A DNA stretch of 64,000 nucleotides from Vombatus ursinus (Eukaryota > Chordata > Mammalia > Diprotodontia > Vombatidae): positions 43,525,259 through 43,589,258 of the forward strand of contig NW_020954599.1 of the NCBI RefSeq assembly GCF_900497805.2. The letters are read 5' to 3'. Position numbers and translations under genes: made by a program. Every line of letters starts with the position of its first letter. Position 1 is the first letter of the stretch. The notes under the pieces are model-generated. The model ran no database searches. It had not been told where the DNA came from and saw only the letters and a program-made list of their open reading frames with translations. Shown one piece after another: positions 36,018-46,222 of the stretch.

Positions 36018-39000
36018 TTTATTAATTAATTTATTTTTAGTTTTCAACAATCACTTCCATAAGCTTTTGAGTTTTACCACTCTCTTCTCTCCCCCCTCCT
36101 CAAGACACCATCAATCTGATATAGGCTCTACATGTACATTCCTGTTTAACATATTTTCACATTAGTCATGATGTAAAGAAGAATTTGAAGCAATAGGAAG
36201 AATCACAAGAAAGAAGAAACAAAACAAAACAGAAGGCAAAAAAAAGAGCATATAGTATGCTTCGATCTGCATTCACCCTCCATAATTCTTTCTTTGGATG
36301 AGGATAGCATTTTCCGTCATGAGACCTTTGGAGATGTCTTAGATCCTTGCATTGCTGAGAAGGGATAAGTGTATCAATGCTAGTCATTGCACAATGTGGC
36401 TGTTACTGGATGCAACATCCTCCTGGTTCTGCTTACTTCACTCAGCATCAGTCCATACAAGTGTTTCCAGGTTTTTGTGAAGTCTGCCTACTCACCGTTT
36501 CTTATAGTGCAATAGTTTTCCATTACATTCATATACCACAACTTGTTCAGCCATTCCGCAATTGATGGGCATCCCCTCAACTTCCAATTCTTTGCCACCA
36601 CAGAAAGAGTTGCTATAAATGTTTTTGTCCATGTGGGTCCTTTTCCCATTTTTATGATCTTTTTAAGATACAGCCCTAGAAGTGCTATTGCTGGGTCAAA
36701 GGGTATGCACATTTTTATAGCCCTTTGGACATAGTTCCAAATTGCTCTCCAAAATGATTGGATCATTTCACAACTCCACCAACAATGCATTAGTGTTCCA
36801 ATTTTCCCACATCTTCTCTATGGTCCCCTTTAACAGGATGTAGTTTCCTTCCTTATCTCTTTTGATAAGTTCTATTTTTGTTTTTGCTTTATCTGAGATT
36901 AGGCCTGCTATCCCTGCTTTTTTTTTTTTTAACTTCAGCTGAAGCATAATATTTTCTTCTCCAAACTTTACCTTGTGTGTGTCTCTCTGTTTCAAATGTG
37001 TTTCCTGTAAACATACTGTAGGATTATGGTTTTTAATCCATTCTCTTATCCTCTTCTGTTTTATAAGAGAGTTCATTCCATTCACATTCACTGTTATGAT
37101 CACTATCTGTGTCTTTCTTTCCACCCTATTTCCCCCCTATTTATGGTTTTCTTTCTCCTTTCTCCCTTTCCCTCCTCACTAGTGTTTTGCTTTTGACCAT
37201 TGCTTCCCTCAGACTGCCTTCCCTTCTTTTAGCCCCCTCCCTTTTCTTCTCCTTTACCCTTACTACTTCTACCCCCCTACTATACTGCCTCCCTTTTCTT
37301 TTCCCTTTTTCTTCCTATTGCCTATAGGGCAAGTTAGATTTCTGTACCTGACTGATTATGTTATTCCTTCATTGAGCCAAATCTAAGGAGAGTAATGTTC
37401 AAGCAATGCTCACCTCCCTTCTTTCCCTCTGCTTTAATAGGTTTTTGTGCCTTTTCCTATAATATAATTTACCCTTCTCTGCCTCCTTTCCTTTTCTCTC
37501 AGTAAAATCCCTTAATTAGGTCCACTTAATCCACTTACTTAGATCCATTTAAGCCACTTGGATTTTTTCATCATTACATCAAAGTCAACTTGTACCCACC
37601 CCCTCTGCCTATGTATATCACTTTTAAATGGTGTAATAACAGTGCAGTTCTCAAGAGTTATAAGTTTCATCTTTCCTTGAAGGGATATAAATAGTTTGGC
37701 TTTATTGAAAACATGTTATTGTTGTTGTTGTTCTTGTCCTTTTTCTGTCCTGTTTAACTTTTTATGTCTTTTTAAGTCTTATATTTGAAGCTCAAATTTT
37801 CTCTTGAGTTCTGGTCTTTTCATCAGGAAGGTTTGGAAGTCTTCTATTTTGTTGAATTTCCATCTCCTCACCTGAAAGATTATGCTCATTTTGGCTGGTT
37901 AGTTGATCTTTGGTTATAATCCAAGCTCCTTTGATTTACGGAATATTATATTCCACGCCCTCAGATCTTTTAATGTAGAAGCTGCAAGGTCCTGCATAAT
38001 CTTGGCTGTGGTTTCAAGATATTTAAATTATTTCTTTCTGACTACTTGCAGTGTTTGTTGTTTTTGTTGTTGTTTTCTCTTTTTTTTTCTTTTCTTTCTC
38101 TTTTTTTTTTGACCCGGTAATTTTGGAATTTGGCTACTATGTTCCTCAACATTTTCAACTTGGGATCTCTTTCAGGTAGTGAGTGGTGGATTATTTCCAT
38201 GGTTATTTTACCTTCTGGTTCAAGGACTTCAGGGCAGTTTTCCTTTATGATTTCTTGAAAGATACTGCCCAAGCTCTTTTTTTTATCATGATTTTCAGGT
38301 ACACCAATAATTTTTAAATTGTCTCTCCTGGATCTATTTTCCAGGTCAGTTGTTTTATCAATGAGGTATTTTATGTTTCCATCTATAATTTTTTTTTGTT
38401 CTTTTGTTTCTGTTTGATTGATTCTTGCTCTCTCATAGAGTCATTAGCTTCCATTTGTCCAGTTCTAATTTCTAACAAATTGTTTTCTTCTATTAGATTT
38501 TGTACCTCCTTCCCCATTTGGCCAATTGTAATTTTTAGGGACTTGTTTTCTTCAGTGTACTTTTTTTTCCAGTTGGCCAATTGTATTTTTTAAGGACTCT
38601 TCTACCTCTCTCATTTGACTTTTAAAATTCTTCTTGAGCTCTTCTAAGAAGGTTTTTTTGGGCTTCAGACCAGTTCATATTCCCTTTTGAGGTTCTAGAT
38701 GTGGGTTTGTTGACAATGTTGTCCTCTTCAGAATTTCTGCCTTGATCTCCATTGTTCTCATAATATGAATCTATGGTACGTTTCTTTTTGTTCATGGTGT
38801 TTACTTATTTCATGGCCTTTAAAGAGACTGAGTTCTCCTGCTGGGGACCAGAGAACAGTGACCCAAGCTTCTTGTATTGGAAGTCTTGGGCCTGATCACT
38901 GGCTTTGGGTGTTGGGGCCTCTGATGTTAGCAGTCGGAGTCTGGAGGATTCTGGCAGCTTACGTGGTGTTGGACTGGAATCAGCAACACTGGGACTCTAG

Positions 39001-39531
39001 GGGTAGGATTTGGTAGTCTGGCCCCTGGAGGTTGCCTGCTTTTGATTTCCTTTCACTTTATTCAGCTCCTTGCAGATGGATGTTGCAGGATGTTTATCCA
39101 CATGGGGCCCCTTGGAGTGCTTCACAGAGTTTTGTTGAGGCGCTGAGAGGCTGCTGTAGAATCCTGAGGCACCTGGTGGTTTTCTGAGCTGGTTTCCACC
39201 AGTTCCTCAGCCCTCACTGAGGCTCTCAGAGGCCCAGGTTTTGGTGTTTGCCTGCTCCACCACCGGGGTTTCAGGATCTCCTCCTATTATGCTGAGGTGG
39301 GGCTTTCCACCAGCTTTCTGGGATGCCTCTGGTTCTGTACTGCTCCCCTTCTCCCAGGGCAAGAGGGGACTTTCCTGTTAATCCCTCAAGCTACCTGGAC
39401 TGCTGCACCCCATCTTACTTCTGGTTTAGCTGTTCCAGGGTTTTTCCTGAGGCAATATTTTCTGGGCTTTCAGAGTTTGTTAAGGGAGGGTAAGAGCAAC
39501 ACTTCTTATTCCACCATCTTGGCTCCTGGAA
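36013..39531 (-). mobile_element. L1 A, internally deleted, minus strand
   Basis: Read on the minus strand, the 5' end is at 39531 (GCTTCCAGGAGCCAAGATGG). It then has a 5'UTR, ORF1 (about 38796-37800; 38383-38580 and 38042-38272 are readable parts, including QEIIKENCPEVLEPEGKI), a spacer, and the ORF2 start near 37124 (MERKTQIVIITVNVNG). Near 36825 the endonuclease joins the ORF2 C-terminal region (36790-36488: FWRAIWNYVQRAIKMCIPFD). The 3'UTR and T-rich tail end at 36013-36035. The tail abuts one copy of a TSD whose partner is not at 39531 but at about 43379 (see the chimeric insertion). Confidence 0.88.
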
Positions 39532-40924
39532 GCAAAAGTCTGTTTAGAGATTCTTAATCAAGGAACTATATTATACTGACAAGAAACTTAGATCCAAAGA
39601 TTGATACAGGGAGTTTTCTCACAAATGTCTTCTAAGGACCCCTACCAGGTCCCTCTGAAGTGTCAAACTTGTGGGTGTGTACTCTTGAAACATCTGAAAA
39701 AAGCCCCTATCTTGAGTCAATGGCAGAACCTTCCAGGGTCCTCAAGGTTTGTGTAGTATGGACCCAGAAGCATTAGATATCCAGATGAGACAGTTGTCCC
39801 AACATTCTGGTGATGGACTGAGAATACTGTCCAAGTTTTTTCTCCTCTTCCCTTTCATTATGTGTCCAACCCCCAAGGCCCTGATTCAAGAGTGTGTTGG
39901 CATTTTATCCCTCTAAATTCTTGGCCTCCTCTCTCTTCTTCTTGCAAGCAAACAATGGTTAGCAATGATACCCCGGGCAAACTACCCCAATAGGTGCACT
40001 CAAGGAACTAACTCCCTGGGCAACATCTTGTAGGTGACCAACTGACCTCTCATTGCATGTTGCCTATACATGCCTCCTCTTTATTGGCCAGAGGGGTAGG
40101 GCTTCTTTCATATCCCCTTTTTTTGATCAAAAGGGGGAAATATCAAAATATTGGGAGACACACTGTTTTCTAGAGCTGAAACCCAACAAGCTGTGCCCTA
40201 GGCTTGGCATAACAACAATCCTTTGCACTCACCCTCAGTGTGATGATAGCCACAACAAAATCCCAGGATTGTTTCATAGAAATTACTGTAACGCATTGAC
40301 TAGCACCAGGTGTTCTCTGAGCTTTGACAAGCACCTGCTTTATCTATGTTCTGGTCATGGAACCCTGCTATGAATCAAACTTGCCAAATTAATTGTGTCA
40401 CCCCTCATGGTCAGGGCTACAGCTCACTGTGAAGCTGTTGGTATAAGTATTGAGATTTAGCCACAGTAAAGTGAGTTTCACACATACACATGCACACAGT
40501 AGGCATGGGGCTCTGGCACAAATGTCCTTACTTGCAAGCCATTTTCTTCACTTTGAAATTAAACTTTTGTTTGATTACTGACTCTCCTGTCTCTAGTCTC
40601 CTCTGTTCAGCTCTGCTCACTCACAGGTTAGAGGACAATTCTATCCAGTTGACAGGGATTAGAGATGGTTTTACAGCTGCTCATATGCCCCAAATACAGG
40701 GTGTCTCCTTCTCTGTCTCCATTACTTATCAAGTATCCAGCCACAGTGTTAGAAAGGAATATTTGTTAGGCAGGCATAACAAGTATAGCTGCTATAGAAC
40801 TCCCTCAAATCTTAGTATTTACTTAGTGTTACTATTAGTAGCATTTTCTTCTGTGAGTTTTCCATACCTAAGTAGTGATGGTTCCAACCCCTATCTTAAA
40901 AAGTAAAGGGTTGGACTATAATCA
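39532..40924 (+). mobile_element. Possible old LTR/retrovirus-like fragment
   Basis: A fossil candidate only. A purine tract near 40127-40142 (GATCAAAAGGGGGAAATATC) resembles a polypurine tract. 40550-40620 (GAAATTAAACTTTTGTTTGA ... CTCTCCTGTCTCTAGTC) resembles the end of an LTR, with a polyadenylation-like signal followed by a pyrimidine-rich tail. I see no matching second LTR and no recognisable viral protein. Edges and family are unknown. If real, it is an old broken remnant. Confidence 0.3.
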
Positions 40925-41110
40925 AAGAGTTTTAGTCTGGGGATCCCTGGACTTATTTTCCTTCATGTTTTGATAATTATATTTCAATATAATTGATTTC
41001 CTTTGTAATTCTGTGTGTTTTATTTGATGCATTTAAAAATATTACTCTGAGAAGGGGTCCCTACACTCCACCAGACTGACAAAAGGGACCATGACACAAA
41101 AAGGGTTAAG
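40925..41110 (+). mobile_element. Old hAT-like MITE (copy 2)
   Basis: GTCTGGGGATCCCTGGACTT, TATTTCAATATAATTGATTT, GCATTTAAAAATATTACTCTG, AGAAGGGGTCCCTACACTCC and GACACAAAAAGGGTTAAG. Same family as 32946-33155; this copy looks nearly complete. Confidence 0.5.
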
Positions 41111-42645
41111 TTAGGCCTAGAAAACTTTTGAGGTTTCTTCCAGTTCAATTGGCCTGTGATCCCATGATTAGACAATCACTGTGATTATTTCAAGGCCTAA
41201 CGTTCAATTCTGGTTTTCTTTTTTGTTCCCCCCCCCCCCCCCGCAAGGACCTGTGGCTCCATTGATGTAGACAGCTTCCAGTGAGGAGGTTCCCTTGCCA
41301 ATTAAAATCAACCACTTTCCTGCAGTCTATAGTTTTTAACCAACTGTTCATTTATAGGCAACTCAACAATAGTCATCAAATGTGGTTAGCCTGTAATTAA
41401 ACAAACATGGTTTCTAGTATTCTGTGACTAATATTTGTGAGAAATTAGCTAATCTTTTATTTCCATTGAACTAGTAATGCAACATTTTAGAGTCCATAGT
41501 GGTGACTTTCCAAAGAAGGAAAATTTAAGGTAATTATCACTGTAGTAATTATTTGAATACACCAACAAATGGGATACAACAATGTGTCCTATCATTCCTG
41601 ATAAAGCCCTTAAGACATAATTTTGGAATTAACATATTTTTATAAATCAAATGTAATGATTCAGATGTCATTTTCAAAGCTCAGTAGTCATTGCAAAATT
41701 AAATACTGCCTGACTGAACCATATTCATGAATTAGTATCAATTGTTATGTGGGTACCAGGGAGATACTTGGTCAAGAGATTCAGAAGTTCTCTCTGGCTT
41801 GATAATTATGAAAAACTAACAAACAATACTTCTGGAAACATCATAAATTCTATTTTCTACTAATGTAAGATGTTGACATAAATTGGAAAATAAAGAGGAA
41901 ATAAATTTGCATGGCTTTGGCTGGACAGAAATGGGGAATGGAGAAGCATTGTCAAGAAAGATAAGCAAGAAAGGTCTCAGGGCCTTGGAAATACTACATT
42001 TAGGAAAACGTTCAAGGCCTCACAAGACTCAAGATATTGTTGTATGAGTTGTTAGATGCACTTTTGTAGCTATATTCACAAATCTTTTATAACTTACAAT
42101 TTCTAGGTACCATGTTTAGAAAGCACCATCTTTATCCACTGACATTTTAGAGGTTTTGTATTTGTATTTGTATCTTTGTATTATGCATGTTAGCTTTCAT
42201 TTTTGCATGATTTCTATAATAATAAAAAACAACAAAAAACCTGTTTCTATATCTATGCTTCTCCTAGTCAGCTAATGATTGCAATTTTAAACAAAATGGG
42301 AATTATCCTACTATGACAGGTGCTAATAAAAAATTACATGGATAGACATTTATTTTAACTAGTGCATTTACTATGGGCAGGAAAGCTGAAGTCTAGGGAG
42401 ATGATTCAGGGTGGCAGGTATCCCTCACAAGTGGTATCAGGGTCAATGGGACTATGTTCAAATGGTTCTTTAGAGCTATTAGAAGAAGAGAGTACATTTC
42501 TAATTCAGCAAGAATACTGTTCAAAGACCTGTGAGTTATAGAAAGTGTAGTTTTCAGAGAGCCCTTACTGCTGATAATCTCTGCTGATTTAATTTTTAGC
42601 TAACTGGACAAAGGTGGCCAAGCTATTTTTTATGACATTGTGATA
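41111..42645. other. Gene-free stretch inside the chimeric insertion
   Basis: A C run of 15 lies at 41228-41242. The rest is AT-rich with no gene or family recognised. By the chimera model this would be copied flanking DNA from another locus. Confidence 0.5.
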
Positions 42646-42811
42646 TGTTGGAGAATGTTGATTTATAGTAAGAAGACTTAGTTTCAAAAAAAACAGCCCT
42701 ACTACTCATTACCTCAGACAAATCACTTTACCTCCCTGGACCTCAATTTTATTATCTAGGGGTTTGGACTAAATCAGCTGTGGGTTTCGTGTCTTAATCT
42801 ATGATCTTATA
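42646..42811 (+). mobile_element. MIR SINE remnant
   Basis: AGAAGACTTAGTTTCAAAAA, ACTCATTACCTCAGACAAAT, CACTTTACCTCCCTGGACCT and GGGGTTTGGACTAAATCAGC follow the MIR order. Confidence 0.65.
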
Positions 42812-42884
42812 GTTTTAAAGATTCTTTCCCAATGTTTACAGACTTATTAAAATCTTGAAGATTTAATTCAAATTCAAAAATACA

Positions 42885-43375
42885 GAGGCATTTTGCTGCT
42901 GCAGGATGTCTCTCAGCCTGGAGCTTTACCTCTTGGAGTTGTACTTCAAGAGTTTTGCTGAGGCATTGGGAGACTTGGCTGCCAGAGAAAGCTGTGGCAT
43001 GTGGTAGTTTTCTGAGTCTGTTTCCACTGGTTCCCCTGCCTGTACTGAGGCATCTTGGGGTGGTGGTGTTGGTGCTTGCCTGCTCCATCACTCTGGGGTT
43101 CAGGAACTTCCCCTGGTATGCTGAGGTGGAGCTTTCCACTAAGTTGCTAGGATGCCTCCTGTTCTGTATGGCTCACCTTACCCTAGAGTGAGAGGGGCCT
43201 TTCACATTAATCCCCCAAGACTTCTGGGCTACAACAATGCTGCACTCCATCTTTCTGCTGGTTTGACTGTTTCTGGGTTTTTCCTTGGGCCATATTTTCT
43301 GGGTTTTCAGAGGCCGATAAGGGAGGGTGAGAGCAACTTAATTCTTACTCTGCCATCTTGACTCCCAGAAGCGAA
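42885..43375 (-). mobile_element. L1 B, 5'UTR only, minus strand
   Basis: Read on the minus strand from 43375: GCTTCTGGGAGTCAAGATGG, then the same 5'UTR order as 32389-31900 and 39531-39060. The match stops near 42890 after about 490 bases; a complete 5'UTR here is about 965. No ORF1 or ORF2 follows. Confidence 0.85.
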
Positions 43376-44992
43376 ATCCTACCAAACCTTTTAAGAACAA
43401 TTAATTCCAATACCACATAAACCATTTAGGAAAATGAGAGAAGGACTCCTACCAAATTCCTTTTATGACACAAATATGATGCTAGGAAGAGCCAAAATAC
43501 AGAAAAAAAATTATAGACCAATTTCCTTAATGAATATTGATGCAAAAAATTTAAATAACATATAAGCAAGTCTTTAGTATTTGAGAGTGCCATTGACCTC
43601 TTTTATTAAAATGCTAGCATTATTAACAAAATAATTAATTACCCAGAAATAAAGAAATAAAATACAAACAAAGAGATTACAGCAATTTATCAGCAGGGTA
43701 ACTTATGATCAGGTGGGATTTACACCAGGAATGCAGGGCTGGTTCAATATTAGGAAAACTATCAATAGATGCAGAAACAGCTTTTGACAAGAGTACAGCA
43801 TCTGTTACCATTATAAACACTAAAGAGCACAGGAATAAAAGGAGTCCTCCTTAATATGATAAGCAGTGTCTATGTAAAATGATCAAGAAGCATTATATGT
43901 AATACAAATATGCTGGAAGCCTTTTGAATAAAACCAGGGGTGAAGCAAGGATACCTATTATCACCACTATTACTCAAAATGGTACTAGAAATGTTAGTGT
44001 TAGCAATAAGAGAAGAAAAATAAATTGAAGGAATTAGAATAGGCAATAAGGAAATACAACCATCACTTTTTGCAAATGATATGGTGATATACTTGGAGAA
44101 TCCTAGAGAAATAACTAAATAACTAGAGTTGCAAGTTCTCTTTTTAAGAAGTGCCTCCTGTCTCCTGCTAAAATACCTGACAAAATTAACAACTTTAGCA
44201 AACTTGCAGTATACAAAATAAACCCACATAAATTATCAGCATATCTATACATTACCAACAAACCCCAGCAGCAAGAGATAGAATGAGAAATTCCATTAAA
44301 AATAACTGTAGACAATATAAAATAAGTGGGAGTCTACCTGCCATGACAAACCAAGGAATTATATGACAATAATAATGAAACACTTTTCACACAAATAAAG
44401 TCAGATCTAAATAATTGGAAAATTATGAGTTGCTTATGGTTAGGCCAAGCTAATATAATGGAAATGACAATTCTATGTAAATTAATTTACTTATTCAGTG
44501 ACATAACAATGAAACTACCAAAAATTATTTTAAAGAGCTAGAAAAAATAACAAAATTCATCTGGAAGAACAAAAGTTTAAGAATATCTAGGGAATTAATG
44601 AAAAAAACACAAAGGAAGGTTGCCTAGCTGTACCAGATCTAAAACTATATTATAAAGTAGTAATCATAAAAACTATTTGGTGCTGGCTAAGAAATAGAGT
44701 GGTGGGTCAGTGGAATAGGCTAGATAATCGAGACACGGTAGTCAGTGACTATAGTAATCTACTGTTTAATAAACGCCAAAACTACAGTTTCTGGGATAAG
44801 AATTTACTATTTGACAAAATCTGCTGGGAAAACTGAAAAATAGTATGGCAAACCTAGGCATATGCCAACATCTCACACCCTATATCAGCAAATTAGAATA
44901 GCAAGGAATAATTTCCCTGTCAGATTTATGGAAAAGGGAAGAATTTATGACCAAACAAGAGATAGAGGATATTATGAAATGCAAAATGAACA
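43376..44992 (+). mobile_element. Host L1 X, segment 2 (reverse transcriptase region)
   Basis: Resumes at CCTACCAAACCTTTTAAGAA and covers the [11 protein letters not shown]-like block near 43770, GVKQGYLLSPLLLKMVLEML near 43940, and the catalytic motif, which reads FAND (codons 44069-44080) instead of FADD. The following C-terminal region runs to GAAATGCAAAATGAACA. Many stops. A 57-base patch at 44124-44180 is foreign to L1. The SUMO2-like pseudogene interrupts it after 44992. Confidence 0.88.
44124..44180 (-). other. 57-bp copy of the SUMO2-like pseudogene inside L1 X
   Basis: It matches 45556-45612 at 53 of 57 positions by my count and in the same orientation. That donor interval is the end of the SUMO2-like coding region and the start of its 3'UTR. 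Other L1 copies (for example 51870-51930) pass through this position without it. Confidence 0.88.
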
Positions 44993-45935
44993 TTTTTTTT
45001 TGTTTTAAATAAGAAGTTTATTCAAACAGTAAGATGTTTGGTGTGAAGGGAAAACTATCCAGGATCAATTTCTTTGTAGTAATTTATCCCTACTGAGAGA
45101 CAGAGATTGCCCTACATGTAACAGCTATGTACAAAAAAGTTATAAAATCATCTTTGATTTTGCAATGATAAAAGAAAAAAACATTGAAATGACAAGGTTA
45201 GCAAGGATTTTTTTGTGTTTTTTTTTATTTGTTTGTTAAACAATGAGAGCAAATTAACTTACTGGAATATAAAAATAAACTTGAATGAGCATGCCACTAA
45301 TGGAGAAAAGGGATATTTTCACAGAACCATTTGCTTTTTCCCCTCCCTATCTCCATTCGATGTTGAACAAAATATACCATTGACCTTTTAGTTTAAAAAA
45401 TTGGCATTATGCCTGAGCACATGTATAATAAAGGAATGGGGGAAGGGACTCAAAGAAGAGAGAAAACTATACTGCAGTAGTCAGGATGTGGATGAACCAA
45501 ATCTTGGTTTTCTAATTGTGAATGTATTATTTTCCTTGGGAGCACAGTTCTGGAGTAGAGTTGCAGGTTCTCTTTTTAAGATGTGCCTCCTGTCTCCTGC
45601 TAGAATACATGAATTGTAACTTCATCCTCCATTTCCAACTGTGCGGGGGTGTCTGTTTCATTGATTGGTTGCCCGTCAAATTGGAATCTGATATGCCTCA
45701 TTGACAAACTCTTTTGTTCACAGGAGGCTTTCATTAGTTACTAAGTGATGTGTGCCTCTTAATCTTAAATTGCACCATGGAGCCATCTTGCACCACCACC
45801 TTCAAATTAATATGGTCATTGTTTTCACTCTTGACTTCTCCTTTTGGCTTTTTGTTGGCCATGGCAAGTCCAAGGGTCTCCTCAGCCACCGCTTCACAAA
45901 AGAGGCACCAGGATGGTCCACTCCAAGGGAATAGG
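44993..45935 (-). pseudogene. SUMO2: Processed pseudogene of SUMO2 (ubiquitin-like modifier)
   Basis: SUMO2 is a 95-residue modifier attached to lysines after processing to a C-terminal Gly-Gly. On the minus strand ATG 45862 opens [20 protein letters not shown], then [19 protein letters not shown]. After a stop and frame shift it continues [35 protein letters not shown] and QETGG, ending near 45576. Length, about 287 bases, equals the SUMO2 coding length. The initial [20 protein letters not shown] of SUMO2 is clearly recognisable. A 3'UTR runs left to 45002, with an AATAAA signal near 45014 and an A tail (T run 44992-45000). It lies within L1 X. SUMO3/SUMO4-like ancestry is less likely but not excluded. 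Confidence 0.93.
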
Positions 45936-46097
45936 GGAGAAACAGCAGGGGCAGGAACAGAAGCAGGAGCAGAAGGAGGAGGAAGATGATGTTAGGGATA
46001 GTGAAGAAGAGGAGGAGAAGAAGGAAGAGGAGTAGGAGGAGAAGGAGGAGGAGGAAGAGAAAGAGAAAGAGGAAGTGGAGGAGGAGGCAGCAGAAAA
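45936..46097 (+). repeat. Polypurine GGA/GAA-rich tract
   Basis: About 160 bases, almost purely A and G on the plus strand (GAGGAAGATGATG, GGAGGAGGAAGAG). It lies between the 5' end of the SUMO2-like pseudogene and the resumption of L1 X. It yields Glu-rich frames by chance. It could be an expanded microsatellite or a decayed mRNA 5' part. Confidence 0.85.
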
Positions 46098-46222
46098 AAT
46101 AGATAATTTTGATTACATTAAATTAAAAAGATTTTGTATAAACAAAAGAAACGCAGTCAAAAAGGAAAGTAGAAAGCTGAGAAACATTTTCACAGCCACT
46201 GTCTCTGATAAAGTCCTCATTT
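46098..46222 (+). mobile_element. Host L1 X, segment 3
   Basis: Short ORF2 C-terminal stretch (AATTTTGATTACATTAAATT, encoding NFDYIKLKRFCINK) between the SUMO2-like and SNX4 pseudogenes. It ends in CCTCATTT at 46215-46222, the left TSD of the SNX4 copy. Confidence 0.9.

Larger units (their letters stand above)
36013..43375 (-). mobile_element. Apparent chimeric insertion: L1 5'UTR, unique DNA, L1 A
   Basis: The plus-strand host L1 X breaks at GAATTCTACCAAACATTT (about 36000-36018) and resumes at GAAATCCTACCAAACCTTTT (43373-43392), so the host site is duplicated at both ends of this 7.36-kb block. The block has an L1 5' end on its right (43375, GCTTCTGGGAGTCAAGATGG), about 3.3 kb of non-L1 DNA, and a second L1 with tail on its left. 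One reading is a single retrotransposition of a long transcript begun in an upstream L1 5'UTR and ended at a downstream L1. A DNA-level insertion into an older L1 is the alternative. Confidence 0.5.

Noticed and set aside
36820-36830. L1 deletion junctions as spliced introns
   Set aside because: Comparing L1 A, the first L1 and the L1 at 5930 with intact copies, I see no GT at the left edge with AG at the right edge of the missing segments.
40490-40906. 138-codon plus-strand frame
   Set aside because: No recognisable domain; it overlaps a possible old LTR remnant and continues into a hAT-like repeat. Best read as chance.
45844-46035. Glu-rich acidic protein
   Set aside because: The acidic residues come from a GGA/GAA simple repeat at the edge of the SUMO2-like pseudogene, on the opposite strand.
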